From the NCBI GenBank assembly GCA_039800165.1, contig JBDLRH010000157.1, positions 1-59,929 on the forward strand: a DNA stretch of 59,929 nucleotides. Direction: 5' to 3'. The position numbers and the translations under genes are program-made. The notes below the pieces were generated by a model. The model had not been told where the DNA came from. It was given only the letters and a program-made list of their open reading frames with translations, and ran no database searches. Positions 36,503-44,958 of the stretch are shown here, piece after piece; position 1 is the first letter of the stretch, and the number at the start of each line of letters is the position of its first letter. Source of the DNA: JBDLRH01 sp039800165. Lineage in GTDB: Bacteria; Pseudomonadota; Gammaproteobacteria; Burkholderiales; Burkholderiaceae_C.

Positions 36503-36737
36503 AGCCGCCCCCGCCCAATGCGCCGGCCGCTGACGAGTTCTCTCGGCTGCTCCAGACGTGCTCGGCCATCCGGTCCTGCAGGCTACCAGCGGGCAGCGCC
36601 ATGTCCGGGCGTGCCAGTACGTCCTTTTCCCATGCCATCGGGCCAGTCGTCGAACAACCCGAGAGGGCCATCGCAGTTGCCAGGGTGGTCAGCCTCACTG
36701 CGCGCCACGCCATGCCAGGCGGTAAACAATGAGTCAT
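36489..36737 (-). CDS. Small DUF4266 lipoprotein with Cys-rich tail
   Basis: 82 residues from the ATG at 36737, which overlaps the TlpA stop by 4 bp. The lipobox LSGC (Cys28) predicts a lipoprotein of about 55 residues. AWEKDVLARPDM is the DUF4266 core, and the chain ends in GGGGCGCN, a tail shared by the family with two cysteines that could bind metal or be oxidised by the adjacent thioredoxin. The frame is open upstream, which can mislead start prediction. Its function is unknown. Confidence 0.85.
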   Translation of the reverse strand: MTHCLPPGMAWRAVRLTTLATAMALSGCSTTGPMAWEKDVLARPDMALPAGSLQDRMAEHVWSSRENSSAAGALGGGGCGCN

Positions 36738-37300
36738 GCAAGCTCGAGTGCCTGAGCCAACTGCACCGACAGCGTTGCGGCGTCCTGTGTGCGAAAGCCC
36801 TCGTGTTTCCACAGCAGCCCGCGCGTGCGGTGCACCAAATACGAGGTAGGCATGGCCTTGACCTGGAAGTGCCGCCCCCATTGGGCCTGCGGGTCCAGCG
36901 CCACTGCGAAGCGGGCACCCGCCTGAACTGCAAAGCGCCGTCCGTCATCGGTCTTGCGATCCAGGCCCACGGCCAGCACGCGCAACCCGCGAGCACCCCA
37001 GCGGTCGTGCGCCTCGTTCATCCACGGAAACGAAAGCCGGCATGGTGCACACCAGGAAGCCCAGAAGTCCAGGTAAAGGCACTTCCAGTCACCCGACGCG
37101 GCGTCCAGCGGCTGCCCGTCCAGCGCCAGCAGGGGTGCTTCGGGCCAGCGAACCGGCTCCGCGCCTGCAGGCAGTACCGCCCCAACCGAGCCAGGGGCCA
37201 CCGCGGTCCAAGTCGCCAGAGCGGCCACACGCATGGCACAGGTCAAGGCTGCCCTGCGCGCGGGCACGGAGGCGACAGTGGTCACAACACGGAGATCCAT
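36734..37300 (-). CDS. TlpA-like periplasmic thioredoxin
   Basis: 188 residues with an N-terminal hydrophobic signal/anchor (about 20-42) and a thioredoxin fold. The redox motif WCAPC is at 83-87, cis-proline P151 lies in AMPTSYLV, and the order of strands is TlpA/ResE-like. It would reduce or transfer disulfides outside the cytoplasm; the cysteine tail of DUF4266 or the haem-binding cysteines of the neighbouring cytochrome are candidate partners. It overlaps the cytochrome gene by one base upstream and DUF4266 by four downstream. Confidence 0.88.
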   Translation of the reverse strand: MDLRVVTTVASVPARRAALTCAMRVAALATWTAVAPGSVGAVLPAGAEPVRWPEAPLLALDGQPLDAASGDWKCLYLDFWASWCAPCRLSFPWMNEAHDRWGARGLRVLAVGLDRKTDDGRRFAVQAGARFAVALDPQAQWGRHFQVKAMPTSYLVHRTRGLLWKHEGFRTQDAATLSVQLAQALELA

Positions 37301-37998
37301 CAGTTGCCCGTACCAGATAGGCGGACCAGGATCGGCGCTGGCGTCTCGCTATGACGAATCAGCAGCGCGCCCGGTTGGTCACCGCCGGCGCGCGGCTCAA
37401 ACACCAAATCTACCGCGCAGCTTGAGAAGCGCGCCACGATGGCACCGCAGCCATCCTGAAGCACCCGAAACGGCCCCTGTACCTCGAAGGACACGCCCTG
37501 CAGCCCCACCTTCGTGCTTGAACTGACTGTCAGCCGCTGCGCGGCGCTGGTGCGCCCCTGGGACACTGCACCAAATGACAACTGCGTAGCCGACTGCCCC
37601 AGATAGGCAGCGATATCGGCGTAGTCGTTGTCGTTGAAGAACTGGCTGAAATAGCCCATGCCCCCGGTGTTCAGCGACACCGCCCGCGAGATGGCACCTG
37701 CGGCGTTGCGGCCCGCCCAGATGTTGCCGAAATTATTGTTGCGTGGCTCATCACTGTGGCAGTCAGCGCAGATCAGCAAATCCCGCCGCAGCGGCGTGCG
37801 GTAGATCTCCTCCCCGCGAACCGGATCAGCGAAAACCGAAGGTTTTAACGCCCCCGTTAAGGGTTGCAGTTGCAAGGGCTCAAACGGGGCTGACCCACCG
37901 CAAGCACAGACAACCAAGCCGACAGCCAATAGAGCGAAGGCATTCCGCTTTGGGCCTCTTTGCGATGGCATGGGGAGCCTGGGTTTGTCGGATTGCAA
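37300..37998 (-). CDS. Cytochrome c lipoprotein with a C-terminal Ig-like domain
   Basis: 232 residues. The lipobox-like VVCAC (Cys33) suggests a lipoprotein. A single haem c site CADCH (residues 77-81) is followed by a candidate axial Met114 in TGGMGYFSQ and the cytochrome-typical DYADIAAYL. Residues about 135-232 form a beta-rich domain of the choice-of-anchor/HYDIN type, with a Cys pair (C183, C193). Probably a small electron carrier at the envelope. The start is uncertain: an ATG ten codons in is also possible. Confidence 0.82.
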   Translation of the reverse strand: MQSDKPRLPMPSQRGPKRNAFALLAVGLVVCACGGSAPFEPLQLQPLTGALKPSVFADPVRGEEIYRTPLRRDLLICADCHSDEPRNNNFGNIWAGRNAAGAISRAVSLNTGGMGYFSQFFNDNDYADIAAYLGQSATQLSFGAVSQGRTSAAQRLTVSSSTKVGLQGVSFEVQGPFRVLQDGCGAIVARFSSCAVDLVFEPRAGGDQPGALLIRHSETPAPILVRLSGTGN

Positions 37999-38003
37999 CA
38001 GAC

Positions 38004-38978
38004 TTAGCGAGTCTGGATCGCAGAACGTATGGTGATGTCCTGCACGGGTACATTGGATAGACTCACGGGTCGGCCCGATGAGTCGACAATGGGTTTCCCG
38101 TCGGAACCTATAACGGGTAATGTAGCCACCTGTGCCTCTGCCATGCGATCGATCACCGCCAAGCCATCGGTGACGCGACCGAAGACGGCAAAACCGGGTG
38201 CAGCATCGCTCTGGTAATCGAATCCCAAATTATCCCTGACGTTGAAATAAAACTGCGATGTTGCCGACCCAGGAGCACTTGTGCGCGCCATTCCCAACGT
38301 GCCTCGCAAGTTCGACAATCCATTTGCCGATTCGAGCGGAATCGCTGCTCTTTCTGCAGCCTTGGATTGCAGGCCACCTACGAAGCCGCCCGCCTGCACC
38401 ACGCCATTCGAAGTGTCCACCCGATGGAAAATGATTCCATCGTAGAAGCCCGAATTGACGTAGGCAAGAAAGTTTCGGGTACTGATGGGTGCTCGGGTGC
38501 CGTCGAGTGCCAGCACAATTTGTTGATCCGTCGGCCCCAAGCCTGACACCGTTAGCGTTACTTCAGGCTCTGGGACTATAAACCGCACGCTTGCGACTTC
38601 GCGACCAATCGTTGACTTCACTCGGATTGTCAATTCGCCTATTGCGGATACGGTGCATGAAAATTGACGCGTGAGATTATTGCCGCCTGCTAGTTCCTTG
38701 AGGTCATCGCACCCTGTATCTGGCGAAACTGTTATACCCTGAACGAAGCCTGAGCCTGACACGGTGATCACGCTTGAGCGTCCCAGGCTAGCCGGAGCTA
38801 CCGTTACCGTGCTGACAAAAATATCGTCTCCGCCACCGCTGCTGCAAGCGACCAAGACGCACGCGACGAGGAGCGTGTAGAGGGTGCGCAATGTGAGTTT
38901 GCGAGAAAATAGACACGGCAGACTTATTGCACTTGCACTTGCACTTGCACTCTGCTGATGCGCGTGGCTCTGGTTCAT
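38004..38978 (-). CDS. Cyclophilin-type peptidyl-prolyl isomerase lipoprotein
   Basis: 324 residues. A long basic n-region precedes a hydrophobic stretch and the lipobox LVAC (Cys45). Residues about 58-135 look like an IPT/Ig-like domain. A cyclophilin domain (about 140-320) follows with NFLAYVNSGFYDGIIFHRV, GTLGMART, SATSQFYFNV and FAVFGRVTDGLAVID. The active-site Arg is in FHRV and the Q/F residues in SQFYFN. It would fold extracytoplasmic proteins. As the first gene of the nine-gene run it may assist the exported products downstream. The start lies beside a hexanucleotide repeat. Confidence 0.88.
   Translation of the reverse strand: MNQSHAHQQSASASASAISLPCLFSRKLTLRTLYTLLVACVLVACSSGGGDDIFVSTVTVAPASLGRSSVITVSGSGFVQGITVSPDTGCDDLKELAGGNNLTRQFSCTVSAIGELTIRVKSTIGREVASVRFIVPEPEVTLTVSGLGPTDQQIVLALDGTRAPISTRNFLAYVNSGFYDGIIFHRVDTSNGVVQAGGFVGGLQSKAAERAAIPLESANGLSNLRGTLGMARTSAPGSATSQFYFNVRDNLGFDYQSDAAPGFAVFGRVTDGLAVIDRMAEAQVATLPVIGSDGKPIVDSSGRPVSLSNVPVQDITIRSAIQTR
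38927..38950. repeat. Four perfect TTGCAC hexanucleotide units
   Basis: The repeat lies inside the first codons of the cyclophilin gene and encodes the Ser-Ala alternation at residues about 10-17. Copy-number change would keep the frame, adding or removing two residues per unit, so classical on/off phase variation is not expected. Confidence 0.85.
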
Positions 38979-39038
38979 GGTAAGAGGTCACCTGGTCACA
39001 ATTCGCCCCTCTTTATGCGCCGAAGGCGCGAGCGTACT

Positions 39039-39560
39039 ATGCAGGAACATCCTACACCGATTAAGTTGCGCCGCCTTACAACACGATACAACGAAGTTCA
39101 AGATCGAGTGCAGATCGCAGGCGAGGGTGCGCATAAAGAGGTGGTGGTGCTATGGCTTACTCGGCGCTTGCTCACACGCGTCGTTGACCCGCTAGTCAAC
39201 TGGTTGCAGCCTGCACAAGGCCCAGAACAGGCTCTGTCCCATAGCTTTGCCCAAGACGCGGCGCGCTTTAGTCTGACGCCGCAGTCGCCCGTGACCGTCA
39301 ACTCTGGTGTCTGCGAGGTGTTGGTCGAGGCTGTTGATTTTAGGTTTGCGCCGATAGCTGTACAGATGATCTTTCGAGGTGGCTCCTTGCCGCACGGCGC
39401 ATGTTGGGTCATGCATCCACTGGCGCTAAGGCAATGGTTGAGCATCTTGCACCAGCAGTTTGTTGTTGCGCAGTGGCCCTTGTCCATTTGGCCCAATTGG
39501 ATTGAGGGCGCTACCGCTGCTGCTTCTGTAGGCAGCGATGGAGAGTTGCAGCTACACTAA
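39039..39560 (+). CDS. Uncharacterised 173-residue protein
   Basis: From the ATG at 39039, the protein begins MQEHPTPIKLRRLTTRYNEV and continues EVVVLWLTRRLLTRVVDPLVNWL. No signal peptide, membrane segment or known catalytic motif is visible; composition suggests a compact cytosolic alpha/beta protein. I do not recognise the family. The frame is open 27 codons further upstream, but those overlap the divergent cyclophilin start. It is divergent from the envelope run and convergent with the iron ABC ATPase gene. Confidence 0.65.
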   Translation: MQEHPTPIKLRRLTTRYNEVQDRVQIAGEGAHKEVVVLWLTRRLLTRVVDPLVNWLQPAQGPEQALSHSFAQDAARFSLTPQSPVTVNSGVCEVLVEAVDFRFAPIAVQMIFRGGSLPHGACWVMHPLALRQWLSILHQQFVVAQWPLSIWPNWIEGATAAASVGSDGELQLH

Positions 39561-39596
39561 TGCGGGCGCGAGTGCGCAAGGACTGAGTCAAGACGC

Positions 39597-40721
<1,125 letters not shown>

Positions 40722-40733
40722 GGGCGGATTCTA

Positions 40734-40758
40734 AATGCATACAATTCTCATTTGCATC
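40734..40758. promoter_or_regulatory. Fur-box-like operator between fbpC and fbpB
   Basis: The 42-bp spacer between the divergent genes holds an AT-rich, partly palindromic site. On the minus strand it reads GCAAATGAGAATTGTATGCA (40736-40755), close to Fur-box sequences with GCAAATGAGAAT and a TTxGCAT right half. One site would control both genes, giving iron-repressed expression. Confidence 0.75.
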
Positions 40759-40763
40759 TCAAC

Positions 40764-42395
40764 ATGAACCCTGTGTCCCTTCGCTGGCGCACCGTCCCCC
40801 TGCTGCTGCTGGCCGCCGTGCTGGTGCTGCCGGTACTGGCGGTACTCGCCTCGTGGCTGCAGTGGAATGCCGACAGCGCCCAGATCCTGGGCGAGATGGC
40901 ATCGACAGTTCTGCAAGAGTATGCGCTAACTTCCGTAATGTTGTGCGTGGCTGTCGGGGTGGGCGTGGCGCTGGTGGGGGGCGCTGCCGCGGCGGCGGTG
41001 ACGCTGTTTGAGTTTCCGGGCCGGCGCGTCTTTGAATGGGCGCTGCTGCTGCCGCTGGCCATGCCGGCCTATGTGGTGGCCTATGCCTACACCGACTTCC
41101 TGCAGTTCAGCGGGCCGCTGCAGACCGCCCTGCGCGACACCTTTGGCCTGCGCGGCCGCGTCTTTCCGGAAGTGCGCAACCTGGGCGGCGCGGCCTGGGT
41201 GTTCATCTTTTCTCTGTACCCCTATGTGTATTTGCTGGCGCGCACCGCCCTGGCCGAGCGCGCCAACCACCTGATGGAGGCGGCGCGGCTGCTGGGTGCG
41301 CCGCTGTCGCGCCGCATCCGCGAGGTGGCGCTGCCGCTGGCCCGACCGGCGCTGGCCGCGGGCGTGGCGCTGGCGCTGATGGAGACGCTGGCCGACTTCG
41401 GCGTGAGCAGCTATTTCGGCATCCAGACCTTCACCGCGGGCATCTACAAGGCGTGGCTGGCGATGGACAACCGCGTGGCCGCAGCGCAGCTGGCCACGGT
41501 GCTGCTGGGCGTGGTGCTGCTGCTGCTGTGGCAAGAGCAGCACGCCCAGCGCCGCATGCGCTTTGCCGCTGGGCGCGGCACCCGCGCGGGCTCGGCCGAA
41601 GCCGCGCCGGTGCCCCTGAGTGGCGGCGCGCTGTGGGCGGCGTGGGCGGTGTGCGGCCTGCCGGTGCTGGCGGGCTTTGTGCTGCCGGTGCTGTTCATGC
41701 TGCGCCCCCTGGCGGCCGACGGGGCTGAACTGCCCTGGGTCCGCTTTGCCGAATGGGCCTTCAACAGCCTGCGCCTGGGCGCCACCGCCGCCGCCCTGGC
41801 CGTGGCCGCGGCGCTGCTGCTGGCCTGGCAGTCGCGCCGCCATGCCGACGCACTGACGCGCGGCGTGGTGCAACTGGCCAGCCTTGGCTATGCGGTGCCC
41901 GGTGCGGTGGTGGTGGTGGGCCTGTTGCTGCCGGTGGGCTGGCTGCAGGCCGCAGCGCCCGCGTCACAGGCTGGCTACTGGATCACCGCCACGGTGATGG
42001 GCGTGATGTGGGCCTACCTGGTGCGCTTCTCGTCGGTGGCGCTGCAGGCGGTGCAAAGCGGTTACTCGCGCATCCCCGCCAGCCTGGACGACAGCGCGCG
42101 CATGCTGGGCACCACCGGCTGGGCGCTGCTGCAGCGGGTGCACTGGCCGCTGCTCAAGCGCTCCACCGCCGCCGCTGCGCTGCTGGTGTTTGTGGATGTG
42201 ATGAAGGAGCTGCCCGCCACGCTGGTGCTGCGGCCCTTTGACACCGACACGCTGGCGGTGGTGGCGTACCAGCTCGCACGCGACGAGCGGCTGGGCGAGG
42301 CGGCGCTGCCCTCGCTGGCGCTGGTGCTGGTGGGCCTGATCCCGGTGCTGATGCTCAGCCGCACCATCGGCCGGCGCGAGGCTGGCAGCGCCTGA
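40764..42395 (+). CDS. fbpB: Ferric-iron ABC transporter permease, two-module
   Basis: 543 residues with about twelve membrane segments in two homologous halves, the FbpB/AfuB layout. The coupling-loop motif appears in each half: EAARLLGAPLSRRIREVALP (about 170-190) and DDSARMLGTTGWALLQRVHWP (about 445-465). I chose the ATG at 40764, because the open frame upstream runs through the Fur-box region and the divergent gene. The periplasmic binding protein (FbpA) is not in the neighbourhood, so it must be encoded elsewhere. Confidence 0.88.
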   Translation: MNPVSLRWRTVPLLLLAAVLVLPVLAVLASWLQWNADSAQILGEMASTVLQEYALTSVMLCVAVGVGVALVGGAAAAAVTLFEFPGRRVFEWALLLPLAMPAYVVAYAYTDFLQFSGPLQTALRDTFGLRGRVFPEVRNLGGAAWVFIFSLYPYVYLLARTALAERANHLMEAARLLGAPLSRRIREVALPLARPALAAGVALALMETLADFGVSSYFGIQTFTAGIYKAWLAMDNRVAAAQLATVLLGVVLLLLWQEQHAQRRMRFAAGRGTRAGSAEAAPVPLSGGALWAAWAVCGLPVLAGFVLPVLFMLRPLAADGAELPWVRFAEWAFNSLRLGATAAALAVAAALLLAWQSRRHADALTRGVVQLASLGYAVPGAVVVVGLLLPVGWLQAAAPASQAGYWITATVMGVMWAYLVRFSSVALQAVQSGYSRIPASLDDSARMLGTTGWALLQRVHWPLLKRSTAAAALLVFVDVMKELPATLVLRPFDTDTLAVVAYQLARDERLGEAALPSLALVLVGLIPVLMLSRTIGRREAGSA

Positions 42396-42419
42396 GCGGG
42401 GTCTCAGCGGTGCCCCTGC

Positions 42420-42447
42420 GGCGCCTCAGCGGTGTCTGAGCCGCGCC
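42420..42447 (+). terminator. Hairpin after fbpB
   Basis: CTCAG/CTGAG with a 6-nt loop, extended by GGCGC/GCGCC across a two-base bulge, forms a GC-rich stem 25 bp after the fbpB stop. There is no T-run, so termination is uncertain. Nearby copies of the TCAGCGGTG motif make this 158-bp spacer repetitive. Confidence 0.35.
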
Positions 42448-42553
42448 TGTGGCGCGAGGGCAGCGCAGCCCTGCGGCACAATGCGCGCACATTGGGGTGC
42501 CGACTCGTCGGGTCTTGCACCTGCTTGCACCGCCTTCCGCGCCCACCGAATCC

Positions 42554-43468
42554 ATGAGCCACACCCCTGCCGTCACCCCCGCCTCCCTTGCGGCGATTGC
42601 GCCGCGCGACAAGGCCGAGATCCTGGCCCAGGCGCTGCCCTACATCCGCAGGTACCACGGCAAGACGCTGGTCATCAAGTACGGCGGCAACGCGATGACC
42701 GATCCCGAGCTGCAGGCTGACTTTGCCGAAGACGTGGTGCTGCTTAAGCTGGTGGGCATGAACCCGGTGGTGGTGCACGGCGGCGGCCCGCAGATCGAGA
42801 CCGCACTCAACCGCCTGGGCAAGAAGGGCCAGTTCATCCAGGGCATGCGCGTGACCGACGCCGAGACCATGGAGGTGGTGGAGTGGGTGCTGGCCGGCGA
42901 GGTGCAGCAAGACATCGTGGGCCTGATCAACCAGGCCGGCGGCAAGGCGGTGGGCCTGACCGGCCGCGACGGCGGCATGATCCACGCGCGCAAGCTGCGC
43001 ATGGTCGACCCGAAAGACCCGAACATCGAGCACGACGTGGGGCAGGTGGGTGACATCGTCGGCATCGACCCGAGCGTGGTGAAGGCGCTGCAGGACGACC
43101 AGTTCATCCCGGTCATCAGCCCGATCGGCTTTGGCGAGAACAACGAGAGCTACAACATCAACGCCGATGTGGTGGCAGCCAAGCTGGCCACGGTGCTCAA
43201 GGCCGAGAAGCTGGTGATGCTGACCAACATCAAGGGCGTGCTGAACAAGGCCGGTGAGCTGATCACCGAGCTGACGCCGCGGCAGATCGATGAGCTGATC
43301 GAAGACGGCACCATCAGCGGCGGCATGCTGCCCAAGCTGGCGGGTGCGATCGACGCGGCCAAGAGCGGCGTGAACGCGGTGCATGTGGTCGACGGCCGCG
43401 TGCCGCATGCGATGCTGCTGGAGATCCTGACCGACCAGGCCTACGGCACGATGATCCGCAGCCACTGA
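42554..43468 (+). CDS. argB: Acetylglutamate kinase
   Basis: 304 residues. Phosphorylates N-acetyl-L-glutamate, the second step of arginine synthesis. Motifs: VIKYGGNAM near 40, VVVHGGGPQI near 70, GGKAVGLTGRDGGMI near 130, and ISPIGFGENNESYNINADVVA near 180. The N-terminus up to about residue 20 is a longer extension, common in betaproteobacteria. I chose the ATG at 42554; upstream codons belong to the repetitive spacer. Confidence 0.95.
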   Translation: MSHTPAVTPASLAAIAPRDKAEILAQALPYIRRYHGKTLVIKYGGNAMTDPELQADFAEDVVLLKLVGMNPVVVHGGGPQIETALNRLGKKGQFIQGMRVTDAETMEVVEWVLAGEVQQDIVGLINQAGGKAVGLTGRDGGMIHARKLRMVDPKDPNIEHDVGQVGDIVGIDPSVVKALQDDQFIPVISPIGFGENNESYNINADVVAAKLATVLKAEKLVMLTNIKGVLNKAGELITELTPRQIDELIEDGTISGGMLPKLAGAIDAAKSGVNAVHVVDGRVPHAMLLEILTDQAYGTMIRSH

Positions 43469-43554
43469 GAGACGGCCCCGGCGCACCCCGGCGGCCGCCA
43501 CCGGGCGCTGTGCGAGAATGAAATTCACCCCCGGGCACCCCCGCTGCACCTGCC

Positions 43555-44199
43555 ATGTCCGACCATCCCGCCGCCGCCACCTCTTCCAGTGCTGACGACG
43601 CGTCCGCCCGGCCGGTACGCAAGCGCCCCAAGCCCGGCGAGCGGCGGGTGCAGATCCTGCAGGCGCTGGCCTCGATGCTCGAGCAGCCCGGCGCCGAACG
43701 CATCACCACCGCTGCACTGGCCGCGCGCCTGGACGTGAGCGAAGCCGCGCTGTACCGCCACTTCGCCAGCAAGGCGCAGATGTTCGAGGGCCTGATCGAC
43801 TTCATCGAGCAAAGCGTCTTCGGCCTGGTCAACCAGATCACCGAGCGCGACGAAGCGGGGGCCGCGCAAGCCAGCCGCATCATCGCCATGCTGCTGCAGT
43901 TCGGCGAAAAGAACCCGGGCATGACGCGGGTGATGGTGGGCGATGCGCTGGTGCACGAGAACGAGCGGCTGCAGCAGCGCATGAACCAGTTCTTCGACAA
44001 GATCGAGGCCACGCTGCGCCAGGTGCTGCGCAGCGCCGCCGAAGCCGGTGGCTCGGCCACGCCCACGGTGGATGCGAGCGTGCGCGCCTCGGTGCTGACC
44101 GCCTTTGCGGTGGGCCGCCTGCAGCGCTACGCGCGCTCGGGCTTCAAGCGCACCCCCGGCGAGCATCTCGAAGCCAGCCTCGCCAGCCTGCTTGGCTGA
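43555..44199 (+). CDS. slmA: Nucleoid occlusion factor SlmA (TetR family)
   Basis: 214 residues. Basic N-terminal tail (VRKRPKPGERR), then a TetR-type helix-turn-helix with ALAARLDVSEAALYRHFASKAQMFEGLIDFIE (about 55-90) and a dimerisation domain with FFDKIEATLRQVLR. SlmA binds specific chromosomal sites and blocks FtsZ ring assembly over the nucleoid. It follows argB, an arrangement typical of Burkholderiales. Its last codons overlap the next gene. Confidence 0.92.
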   Translation: MSDHPAAATSSSADDASARPVRKRPKPGERRVQILQALASMLEQPGAERITTAALAARLDVSEAALYRHFASKAQMFEGLIDFIEQSVFGLVNQITERDEAGAAQASRIIAMLLQFGEKNPGMTRVMVGDALVHENERLQQRMNQFFDKIEATLRQVLRSAAEAGGSATPTVDASVRASVLTAFAVGRLQRYARSGFKRTPGEHLEASLASLLG

Positions 44200-44884
44200 G
44201 CTCTCCACCACGCTGGCCGGCGAACCGGTCGGCCTGCTGCCCGAAGGCGCACTGTGGTGGCCTGCGCAGCGCCTCTTGATGGTGGCCGACGCGCACATCG
44301 GCAAGGCAGTGAGCTTTCGCCGCCTGGGTGTGCCGGTGCCGCAGGGCACCACCAGCGAAACCCTCGACGCCTTGAGTCTGGCCGTGGCGCGCACCGGGGC
44401 GCAGCGCATCGTCTTTCTGGGTGACTTGCTGCATTCGGCCCGCTCGCATGCGCCCGACACGCTGGCGGCGATGGCTGCCTGGCGCGCAGCGCACGCCACC
44501 CTCGAACTGACGCTGGTGCGCGGCAACCACGACGACCGCGCGGGCGATCCGCCTGCGGCGCTCGGCATGGAAGTGGTGGACGGCCCGCTGCATGTCGGCC
44601 CCTTCGCGCTGGCGCATCACCCCGAGCCGGTCGCTGGCCGCTACGTGATTGCAGGCCACTGGCACCCCTGCGTGGTGCTCGGTGGCCGCGCGCGCGAACG
44701 GCTGCGCCTGCCGTGCTTCTGGTTCGGCGATGAAGGCACGCATGCGGTGGGCGTGCTGCCGGCGTTTGGCGCGTTCACCGGCATGCACCCGATCGAGCGG
44801 CGGGCCGGCGACCGGGTGTTCGCGCTGGCAGGTGAGGTGGTGCGCGAAATTTCTGACGCCATCCGCATACTTGTAAAACCTTGA
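44192..44884 (+). CDS. pdeM: PdeM-like metallophosphoesterase (ligase-associated DNA repair family)
   Basis: 230 residues from a TTG at 44192 that overlaps slmA by 8 bp; no ATG or GTG is better placed. Two-metal phosphoesterase motifs are all present: DAHIGK near 30, GDLLHS near 78, RGNHDD near 112 and GHWHP near 155. PdeM enzymes usually neighbour an ATP-dependent DNA ligase and an Lhr-type helicase; none is in this window. The start codon is inferred and the family is fairly sure. Confidence 0.8.
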   Translation: MAELSTTLAGEPVGLLPEGALWWPAQRLLMVADAHIGKAVSFRRLGVPVPQGTTSETLDALSLAVARTGAQRIVFLGDLLHSARSHAPDTLAAMAAWRAAHATLELTLVRGNHDDRAGDPPAALGMEVVDGPLHVGPFALAHHPEPVAGRYVIAGHWHPCVVLGGRARERLRLPCFWFGDEGTHAVGVLPAFGAFTGMHPIERRAGDRVFALAGEVVREISDAIRILVKP

Positions 44885-44958
44885 GATTGAGCCGCGTGCA
44901 GCAGTCCTGTACGTGTGGTTAATGGGGGGAACTTCCGTGCAAGAATTCAGAGGCATAT

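Noticed and set aside
38927..38950. Phase-variable on/off switch
   Set aside because: The repeat unit is six bases, so copy changes keep the reading frame.
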